Source: Bacteroidales bacterium
Lineage (GTDB): Bacteria; Bacteroidota; Bacteroidia; Bacteroidales; Muribaculaceae
Direction: 5' to 3'
Assembly: GCA_004557195.1 (NCBI GenBank)
Contig: SFER01000058.1
Span: 1 to 11,137, forward strand
Length of the DNA: 11,137 nucleotides
Numbering within the stretch: the stretch's first letter is position 1; every line of letters begins with the position of its first letter. Below the pieces are notes generated by a model that worked only from the letters and a program-made list of their open reading frames with translations, had not been told where the DNA came from and did no database searches. Below are positions 6,040-11,137 of the stretch, one piece after another. Both the position numbers and the translations under genes were made by a program.

Positions 6040-8493
6040 TCAATACCAGAATTTTGTGGGGAGGAGGAGCGAGCCGGTTGCGGCTGTGCCCGAAAGTTTT
6101 ATCTTCAAAACAGTGTGGCATGGAGCGCATAGCCGGAGCTTTTCAGGACGCTCCGCGGCTCCTTCTACGACATGGGTATTGAGGATGGCATCGATGGCAC
6201 AAAGGCTATCCACGCCATGTAGCGTCGCCACGGCATTGATGTGCGGCGAATCGATGTGCCACTGCACGATGCGCGGCGCCAGCGGCAGAGAAAAAGGATG
6301 GGAGGTATATTCTATCGGCAATTCATCGGCAGGTACCTCATCGGCGGTGTCTGCCACGATGTTATCGGCAGTTACAAGCAATCCCGAGGCATCGAAATGA
6401 TGCGAGGCAATGGTGCGTCGGTAATAGCGACCCGAGGAGTTCCACACAGTGGCATTTCCGGCATGGTCGATACTCCACAATTCACCGAAACGCTCGACAT
6501 AGGAGAGAGCATCGACATCGACATCTCGCGCCACCACCTTGATGTTGCTCCCCGAAACGGCATATATGGTGTTGCCCGAAGCGAAATACACCCAGTCCAT
6601 GCCGGCAGCCACGCAATCGCCGTCATGCACCCCGAGACGCGCTATACATCGCGACTTAACCGAATTTTTCTCGGTATCCACGCTATACACGCCATCGGAT
6701 GAGAAGGCATAGAGCGGAAAACGGCCGAAAATGTTGGCGGTTACCGGCTTTGTTGGGGCAATCACTGCGCAAATATTGCCATCGCCAAACCTGCGACGCG
6801 ATTCCACCGCAAACGGATTGCCAAGCGGAGAAGCGGTGAGCACATTTGAGCTTCGAAAGCGCGGGAACGGCTCTTCGGGTTTGTCTTTGAGGATATCATC
6901 ATCTTCCTCCTCGACATTCACTTCGGTGAGGGTGATTTCGTTGAGATTGGCATCGACATAATAGGAATAACCATAACGCGACTGCGTGAGCGGAAACGAC
7001 ACATAATAGGTTTTATTGCCGATATCGGCGGAAAACGCAATCTTATAAGCGCCGGGGACATGCACCGCAATCATTGGCGAGAGAATAATGCTCGCGGGCT
7101 CGCTTTTCGACACCTCATAGGCTACGCTTTCCCCTTCGTGGGTGCGACACCACACGAAAGTCTGCGAACAGGTCCAGGCCTTGGTGATAATCCCGGTCAT
7201 GAAGTTGTGCAAAGGGTTGTTCATGACAAACGCCTTATCGCCGCCGCCGAGATAGAGGATGCCGTCGAAAGAGGCTATCGCATCGGGATGCCGCTCATAG
7301 TAGCACTCCTCCATAATCGGCACAAACGCAGCCGCATCGATAGTCTCGTCTTGAATAGTGTTGTAGTCGATACACCATGTGGGGCACATGTTGGGAGTAA
7401 CAGCGTAGCGCCTCCACCCTATTGCTTCGATAGTGTTGTTGCGTAGAGCCTCCATATTCTTGATGGTGCCGAGGAGACGCCACTTATCCGAATTGGCAAG
7501 CGCATTGGCAAGACGCTCACTTTCGAGATGCGGCAATGTGGCATTGAGAAAATAGTCTCTCGAAGGCGATGTAACGATGTCGCACCTGTATTTCGCATTC
7601 CCCTTGAGAAACGGCGACGGCATCTCGGCGATATACAATTCGATGCAATCGATGAGCGAGTCCCATTCGCTTCGCCCATTCCACATCACCGACACGGCAA
7701 GAGAATATGACTCAATTTCCACCGTAGCCTCATCGGTTCCGGAAAACACGCTCGAGGAAGTGCTCACATGAAACTCGGTGGAGCCTATCCCCTGTACTCC
7801 GCGCCCTACAATCACCAGAGTGCTGCACCAAAGATACGAGCCATCGATCATCTTCACCGCATAGCGCAAGGCTACAGGCTGCACAAACTGCCCCAATGTG
7901 CGGCGCTCCTCAATCATCGCGGAATAGGTCTCGCGAAGCCTCCCCGTGATAGCGCTCACATCGCTGCTATCGAGCGGCACCGCCCAACTTGTGTAGCCGT
8001 TGCGGAAAGAATATGGCGCAACCAAACGCGTTGTTTTGGTCAATTCCACCGCCGAAAACGCAAGTTGTGGCACGCCATTCAATCGATGCAGGATAGAATA
8101 CTTGGTGCCACCTTCGTAATGAAGATACACCAAATTCTTGGTAGTGTTCACCACCACAAAATCGCCCACACTCACCGCTTTCACCGGAGAATACATAATG
8201 CTCCCTATCGGGATATTGCACACCTGCAACTTCCCATCCTCGATATAGGCATAGAGCGACAGATTCGTGCCATTATAGACAAGGAAATTGAGCCTATCGC
8301 CGCGACGGTCGGCAATGAGAAGAGAGTAACCCGATGGGAGCGACAACAATTCGCGCGGCATCCCCACAGCCACAAGCGCATTGCGGGTTTCCCGCATATT
8401 CACAACATCGCCGGCAGCGCCTCTTGTGCCGGCTTCTACATTCACGCGTGCCTCGGCGCACGATGGAGCAACAGAATTAGTTTTCAAATTCAT
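6040..8493 (-). CDS. Large protein resembling virion-associated (stabilization-like) proteins of Bacteroidetes prophages
   Basis: This 817-residue protein has no signal peptide and no obvious membrane segment, so it is probably cytosolic or part of a particle. The sequence is a succession of short beta-strand-like repeats: LLIADRRGDRLNFLVYNGTNLSLYAYIEDG (about 58-87), then VKAVSVGDFVVVNTTKNLVYLHYEGG (104-129). Residues 588-655 contain FGRFPLYAFSSDGVYSVD, then WVYFASGNTIYAVSGSNIKVV, and the C-terminus (729-817) contains YTSHPFSLPL and LHGVDSL. From memory this order matches a large family in Bacteroides and Prevotella prophages, sometimes annotated as stabilization protein, in which blocks like FPLYAFTTDGVWAL and ITRPLKL are typical; a beta-propeller or tail-component fold is likely. 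Residues 527-542 are strongly acidic. No capsid, portal, terminase or integrase gene is within reach and its codon use resembles its neighbours, so it may be an old, solitary or domesticated gene. It has its own -7 box. The function is not established, and a generic beta-propeller protein is the alternative. Confidence 0.5.
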   Translation of the reverse strand: MNLKTNSVAPSCAEARVNVEAGTRGAAGDVVNMRETRNALVAVGMPRELLSLPSGYSLLIADRRGDRLNFLVYNGTNLSLYAYIEDGKLQVCNIPIGSIMYSPVKAVSVGDFVVVNTTKNLVYLHYEGGTKYSILHRLNGVPQLAFSAVELTKTTRLVAPYSFRNGYTSWAVPLDSSDVSAITGRLRETYSAMIEERRTLGQFVQPVALRYAVKMIDGSYLWCSTLVIVGRGVQGIGSTEFHVSTSSSVFSGTDEATVEIESYSLAVSVMWNGRSEWDSLIDCIELYIAEMPSPFLKGNAKYRCDIVTSPSRDYFLNATLPHLESERLANALANSDKWRLLGTIKNMEALRNNTIEAIGWRRYAVTPNMCPTWCIDYNTIQDETIDAAAFVPIMEECYYERHPDAIASFDGILYLGGGDKAFVMNNPLHNFMTGIITKAWTCSQTFVWCRTHEGESVAYEVSKSEPASIILSPMIAVHVPGAYKIAFSADIGNKTYYVSFPLTQSRYGYSYYVDANLNEITLTEVNVEEEDDDILKDKPEEPFPRFRSSNVLTASPLGNPFAVESRRRFGDGNICAVIAPTKPVTANIFGRFPLYAFSSDGVYSVDTEKNSVKSRCIARLGVHDGDCVAAGMDWVYFASGNTIYAVSGSNIKVVARDVDVDALSYVERFGELWSIDHAGNATVWNSSGRYYRRTIASHHFDASGLLVTADNIVADTADEVPADELPIEYTSHPFSLPLAPRIVQWHIDSPHINAVATLHGVDSLCAIDAILNTHVVEGAAERPEKLRLCAPCHTVLKIKLSGTAATGSLLLPTKFWY

Positions 8494-8523
8494 AGTAATA
8501 ATAGATTAATTAATTCGACGGTG

Positions 8524-8531
8524 CAAAGATA
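8524..8531 (-). promoter_or_regulatory. Bacteroidetes -7 box (TATCTTTG) for the 817-codon gene
   Basis: On the minus strand TATCTTTG at 8531-8524 is an exact TAnnTTTG match, 30 bases before the ATG at 8493. The nearest TTTG upstream (8560-8557, minus) is 25 bp away, longer than the usual spacing, so the -33 element is uncertain. The leader up to the ATG is AT-rich with no SD. Confidence 0.65.
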
Positions 8532-8550
8532 ATACCCCACCCCATGTTAA

Positions 8551-8603
8551 AAATGGCAAATTTACCATTTCCGGCAAAATCTCCCCAAAAAATCCATTTT
8601 TGG
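8551..8603. repeat. Pair of inverted repeats upstream of the 817-codon gene
   Basis: AAATGG-C-AAATTT-A-CCATTT (8551-8570) is a 20-bp near-palindrome broken by one mismatched pair. CCAAAAA (8585-8591) pairs with TTTTTGG (8597-8603) around a 5-base gap. The arm CCATTT recurs on the plus strand at 8565, 8594 and 8605, and the last two are the longer direct repeat CCATTTTT. The first element overlaps where the -33 region of the minus-strand promoter would be, so these may be regulator sites; AT-richness by itself raises the chance of such matches. Confidence 0.4.
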
Positions 8604-8637
8604 ACCATTTTTATCATTTATCCCTCGATTTTAAAAA

Positions 8638-8655
8638 GTGTACGCGCGCGTACAC
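8638..8655. repeat. 18-bp perfect palindrome GTGTACGCGCGCGTACAC
   Basis: Both arms match over all 9 positions with no spacer. The whole element plus the next base (8638-8656) alternates strictly between purine and pyrimidine. It stands in an otherwise AT-rich divergent region between the 817-codon gene and the porin gene, about 110 bp from each -7 box. It could be an operator for a dimeric regulator, or a sequence prone to Z-DNA or a cruciform. The binding protein is unknown. Confidence 0.65.
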
Positions 8656-8764
8656 AATTTGATTTGGGCGCACATTCACCGCCCTTTTCCCCTGAGATTT
8701 TCCACAAACGGCTTGCAGCGCGCGAAATTAATGCGTTTGTTATAGTTATGTGGCAATAAAATGG

Positions 8765-8772
8765 TAACTTTG
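8765..8772 (+). promoter_or_regulatory. Bacteroidetes -7 box (TAACTTTG) for the porin gene
   Basis: TAACTTTG is an exact TAnnTTTG match ending 17 bases before the ATG at 8790. A TTTG at 8736-8739 is 25 bp upstream, longer than usual. The final G of the box is the G of a possible GTG start at 8772, which argues that the true start is the ATG at 8790. Confidence 0.65.
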
Positions 8773-8789
8773 TGGAAAAATTTAGGTAT

Positions 8790-9821
8790 ATGGCTGTTAA
8801 AAAGTTGGTTTTAATGATGACGGTTGTGGCAATGTGGACCTCTGCCGCAGCACAACTCAAGATTAAACTTGCCGATGTGGATACTATCTACCACCCATCG
8901 ATTTCGGGAACGGTTAGAGGAAAATTTGAATACCAAACCGAAGAGAGAGAATCGCGCTTCATGGTGCGCAACGCACGCCTTGCGGTGTCGGGCAACGTGG
9001 TGAAAATGGTGTCGTACAAGGCTGAAATCGATTTGTGCGACGAGGGTTCGATAAAGATGCTCGATGCCTATGTGAGGGTGTCTCCGCTCAAAAACGGACG
9101 ATTCACCATCGGACAGTTTCGCGTGCCCTTTACCATCGACGCTCACCGCTCGCCCCACACACAATATTTCGCCAACCGTTCGTTTATCGCCAAGCAGGCG
9201 GGCAACATCCGCGATGTGGGTGCCGCTATAGGCTACACTTTTCCGCTTGCAATGCCCATCACCATCGAGGCGGGGATTTTCAACGGCTCGGGTCTCACCG
9301 GACAAAAAGACTATTGGACCAATCGTGTAAACTACTCGGCAAAACTCCAATTCAAGCCCCTGAGCGACATTGCAATAGTGCTGAGCACACAGTCGATTTC
9401 GCCCAACAAGAAGCCGGTGTATATGCACGATGCCGGAGTGTCGCTCACCCCCGGCAGATGGCTGCTCGAGGCTGAATACCTCTATAAGCACTATAAGAAC
9501 AACGCTTTCAAGGATGCCCACGCCGTTAACGCGATGGTGGGATATTTCATCCCGGTGAACAAGGCGGTGAGAACAATATCGCTGCTCGGCCGCTATGATA
9601 TGCTCACCGACCACAGCAACGGCACACTCGACGAGAACGGCAACATGACACTCACCGACTCGAAGCGCCACCGCGCCACTGCCGGAGTAACCTTGAGCCT
9701 CGGCTCAAAGTTTCAAAGCGACATAAGGGTGAATTTCGAGAAATACTTCTATCCCGACAACGCCATGGTGAAGCCGTCGGAAAAAGACAAACTTGTAGTG
9801 GAATTTATGGTGCATTTCTAA
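8790..9821 (+). CDS. Phosphate-selective porin O/P-type outer-membrane protein
   Basis: This 343-residue protein is an outer-membrane beta-barrel of the porin O/P (PF07396-like) type common in Bacteroidetes; the name does not prove phosphate selectivity. MAVKKLVLMMTVVAMWTSAAA is a signal peptide with likely cleavage before Q22. The mature part has the family's pattern: RGKFEYQTEERESRFMVRNARLAVSG, then KAEIDLCDEGSIKMLDAYVRV, then FTIGQFRVPFTID and HTQYFANRSFI (the N-terminal block of this porin family), followed by amphipathic strands and a C-terminal aromatic residue (VHF) as in barrel proteins. The frame can be opened 6 codons earlier with GTG at 8772, but that codon is inside the -7 box, so ATG 8790 is chosen. 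Length is somewhat short but within the family range. It converges on the PCMD-domain gene, with 26 bp between the stops. Confidence 0.82.
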   Translation: MAVKKLVLMMTVVAMWTSAAAQLKIKLADVDTIYHPSISGTVRGKFEYQTEERESRFMVRNARLAVSGNVVKMVSYKAEIDLCDEGSIKMLDAYVRVSPLKNGRFTIGQFRVPFTIDAHRSPHTQYFANRSFIAKQAGNIRDVGAAIGYTFPLAMPITIEAGIFNGSGLTGQKDYWTNRVNYSAKLQFKPLSDIAIVLSTQSISPNKKPVYMHDAGVSLTPGRWLLEAEYLYKHYKNNAFKDAHAVNAMVGYFIPVNKAVRTISLLGRYDMLTDHSNGTLDENGNMTLTDSKRHRATAGVTLSLGSKFQSDIRVNFEKYFYPDNAMVKPSEKDKLVVEFMVHF

Positions 9822-9834
9822 TGCCGCGGGGCAT
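9821..9834. terminator. Short hairpin between the convergent porin and PCMD genes
   Basis: ATGCC (9821-9825) pairs with GGCAT (9830-9834) around GCGG. It begins at the last base of the porin stop codon and is the only fold in the 26-bp gap between two converging genes, so it may help end transcription on both strands. The stem is only 5 bp and lacks a T-run, so support is weak. Confidence 0.25.
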
Positions 9835-9847
9835 AGAACAGCAGCCG

Positions 9848-10813
9848 CTAATTGTTGAATCCGAAAGCGAAATTATCAACCCAAAGGGTCATCCCGGGAG
9901 TGCCCACATAGGCGGTTCCGCAGCCCGACGACGCCATCATCAGCACATGAGTGGGTGTCTCGTCGGCTTTTGCCCAACCTTCTTCAATCACAGGCACCAT
10001 CTTGCCGCGGCTGTTCTTGGCATAATATGAATTTTCTTTCGAGATAAGCCCCATGAAACTGCGATAGAACGGCTGTCCGGTGATGTCGCCATAGTGGATA
10101 GGGAGCCTGTGCCCATTGACCCACGAAGCCACTGTCTTGCCATAACGCTCGCGTCCGGTGCCCACACGCAAGGCGTGGATATTACCATCGGCATCCTCCC
10201 AGCGCTTCTGCAACAACACATACACCTCGGCATAGTCTTGCCCCGCAAGGTCTTTCTGCTTGCCGAAACCGCTTGAATAGATGCGGTTGCCGGCGGGAAC
10301 GGTTACCTTGTAGTCAAACTGGAGGAAGTCGGGGCGCTTGGTATAAGCGAGACCCATCTCCATCTTGCCGTATGGGTTGCTGGTGCTCTTTATCGGCTCA
10401 TAGATGCGTCCGAGGAATATACTACCGCTCACGAGCACCTTGAGGTTGATGATGCCGATAGCCCTCACCTTCTCTATCACCGTGCACAATTTTGCGCAAT
10501 AATCGTTGCCGGAACGCTGCTCGCGATACACCGCATTGCTTGTCTTGGTTACACCACTCACCTTTGCCATGACATTGGAAGTAGCCCACGGCGAGCCCCC
10601 TTTGTTAACATAGGGTATATCCCCTTCTATTACCTCATCGGGTCCTATTTCGTAGAGAGTCATTGTCTTGCCACCGATAATCGACGACTCCTTGATGTGT
10701 CGCTCAACCCAGTGGTTCATATCTCCGTAGTGAATTTTCTCAAGTCGCTGCGCCGAGCCATACAACGATGCAGCGGCAACAAAAAGACTGATAATTGCTA
10801 TTTTTTTCATCAT
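9848..10813 (-). CDS. Secreted PCMD-domain protein (putative carbohydrate metabolism domain)
   Basis: This 321-residue exported protein has a signal peptide at residues 1-21 (MMKKIAIISLFVAAASLYGSA, cleavage before Q22). Residues about 75-320 fit the PCMD domain (PF13201) of Bacteroidetes: SPWATSNVMAKVSG, SIFLGRIYEPIKSTSNP (131-147), KRPDFLQFDYKV (159-170), YVLLQKRWEDADGNIHALRVG (198-218), PIHYGDITGQPFY (238-250) and the closing PGMTLWVDNFAFGF (306-319). The domain is named for its occurrence near carbohydrate genes, and its biochemical role is not known to me; a beta-sandwich surface-binding role is a guess. There is no lipobox cysteine, so it is probably periplasmic or released rather than lipidated. 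Two adjacent ATG codons (10813 and 10810) could start it; either gives the same signal peptide. A TAATTTTG box lies 27 bases upstream of the first. Confidence 0.85.
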   Translation of the reverse strand: MMKKIAIISLFVAAASLYGSAQRLEKIHYGDMNHWVERHIKESSIIGGKTMTLYEIGPDEVIEGDIPYVNKGGSPWATSNVMAKVSGVTKTSNAVYREQRSGNDYCAKLCTVIEKVRAIGIINLKVLVSGSIFLGRIYEPIKSTSNPYGKMEMGLAYTKRPDFLQFDYKVTVPAGNRIYSSGFGKQKDLAGQDYAEVYVLLQKRWEDADGNIHALRVGTGRERYGKTVASWVNGHRLPIHYGDITGQPFYRSFMGLISKENSYYAKNSRGKMVPVIEEGWAKADETPTHVLMMASSGCGTAYVGTPGMTLWVDNFAFGFNN

Positions 10814-10840
10814 TTTTCTCTAATCTTAGTTTTTGGGATG

Positions 10841-10848
10841 CAAAATTA
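10841..10848 (-). promoter_or_regulatory. Bacteroidetes -7 box (TAATTTTG) for the PCMD gene
   Basis: On the minus strand TAATTTTG (10848-10841) matches TAnnTTTG and ends 27 bases before the ATG at 10813. No clear TTTG/TTG at the expected -33 distance. The box lies between the PCMD gene and the Fic remnant, so the PCMD gene is probably expressed on its own. Confidence 0.6.
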
Positions 10849-10902
10849 ACTGAAATATAGATAAAAAAGAAACATCCGAGGAACTAAAACTGCTCAAAGA
10901 GT

Positions 10903-10946
10903 GGGCAGAATTGTCCGATTTTGCCATTTTTTAATAATTTCTGCCC
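10903..10946. repeat. 8-bp inverted repeat around the stop of the Fic remnant
   Basis: GGGCAGAA (10903-10910) and TTCTGCCC (10939-10946) are perfect inverted copies 28 bases apart, and the match continues as AATT with one bulged base. The Fic fragment's stop (10931-10933) lies in the loop. It could be a weak terminator for the Fic transcript (minus strand) or a scar of the event that removed the rest of the gene. Confidence 0.35.
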
Positions 10947-11137
10947 GAAAAACCTTTTTGGAGCCTGGCTGAAAAAAGTTTTATCATACAGCAATAGTAG
11001 TTATTGAGAATCATGCGCTGACTTTTATCTTTGGGTGAAATCTTTTTACGGAGCATATCCTTTGCTGCTTCGCGCGTTGTTGCTACGCCCTCCATTTGGC
11101 TTGAAGCGATAGCCTCCTCCATAATAGAACTGATTAC
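10931..11137 (-). pseudogene. Fic family protein, N-terminal remnant (5' end outside the window)
   Basis: The reading frame enters from the right edge in the frame VISSIMEEAIASSQMEGVATT and ends at 10931-10933. The part up to RMILNNYY (to about 11000) is the N-terminal region of a Fic/DOC-family protein of the kind with EAIASSQIEG, TTR and KPKDRSEQMILNNY. It contains the inhibitory-helix motif [S/T]xxxE[G/N] as SSQMEG, which in intact Fic AMP-transferases blocks the ATP site. After NNYY the sequence turns into an unrelated tail (CCMIKLFSARLQKGFSGRNY) and stops. No Fic core motif (HPFxxGNGR) occurs in any minus-strand frame before the PCMD gene at 10813, and switching frame does not restore Fic sequence. 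So the catalytic domain is gone, by deletion rather than by a simple frameshift, and the fragment is probably non-functional as an enzyme. Confidence 0.7.

Noticed and set aside
7768..8532. Plus-strand frame of 254 codons opposite the large minus-strand gene.
   Set aside because: It is rich in His, Arg and Ile in the way of antisense frames, and it would cover the minus-strand promoter; the 817-codon frame is longer and has coherent repeats.
8585..8612. CCATTTTT direct repeats considered as a CRISPR or iteron array.
   Set aside because: Only two 8-bp copies with no regular spacer, and no cas or replication genes nearby; they are kept only as possible regulatory sites.
8772..8789. GTG start for the porin gene six codons upstream of the ATG.
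   Set aside because: The GTG shares its G with the TAACTTTG -7 box and would lie before the transcription start; the signal peptide is normal from ATG 8790.
8811..9671. Open frame of 286 codons on the minus strand opposite the porin.
   Set aside because: Antisense shadow with unnatural composition (many His, Val, Cys) and no family resemblance.
2217..9821. Shared phosphate-starvation regulon of the alkaline phosphatase and the O/P-type porin.
   Set aside because: They are in separate transcription units 5 kb apart, no common upstream motif was seen, and the porin family name does not establish phosphate selectivity.
10962..10974. AGCC-T-GGCT flanked by T and A runs considered as a terminator.
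   Set aside because: The loop would be a single base and the flanking pairs mismatch, so no stable hairpin forms.

Overview
The window looks like a chromosomal segment of a Bacteroidales bacterium, possibly Muribaculaceae or a relative; the family-level guess is weak. The evidence is a NigD-like lipoprotein, a PCMD-domain secreted protein, a phosphate-selective-type porin, a bacterial GH3 protein and the near absence of Shine-Dalgarno sequences. Six of the seven transcription units with an upstream region in the window also carry a TAnnTTTG box, the Bacteroidetes -7 promoter element, 17 to 30 bases before the start codon.

Layout from left to right. A NigD-like lipoprotein (minus strand) is cut by the left edge. 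It is divergent from a two-gene operon in which a GH3-family acyl-adenylating enzyme overlaps a secreted alkaline phosphatase by ATGA; this operon ends in a good intrinsic terminator. Next comes an apparent operator of three helically phased TACCA half-sites, including a perfect 16-bp palindrome, abutting the promoter of cysK (cysteine synthase). cysK is followed after 3 bases by an orphan NarL/LuxR-type response regulator. That gene overlaps tail to tail, by 10 bp, with aroK (shikimate kinase, minus strand).

Upstream of aroK, and also on the minus strand, lies an 817-codon gene. Its protein resembles, from memory of the family, the large virion-associated (stabilization-like) proteins of Bacteroidetes prophages, but no other phage gene is nearby. 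A 296-bp divergent intergenic region rich in inverted repeats, including an 18-bp perfect palindrome of alternating purines and pyrimidines, separates it from an outer-membrane porin gene. The porin converges on a PCMD-domain secreted protein. At the right edge is the 5' part of a Fic-family gene that stops before the catalytic domain and looks like a degraded remnant.

Most of the window is housekeeping or surface function: cysteine and shikimate metabolism, phosphate ester hydrolysis in the periplasm, a porin and secreted proteins. The parts that stand out are the solitary phage-like 817-residue gene with its unusual upstream DNA, the cysK operator with its orphan response regulator, and the truncated Fic gene that keeps its inhibitory motif. 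I see no CRISPR array, rRNA, tRNA or insertion sequence.
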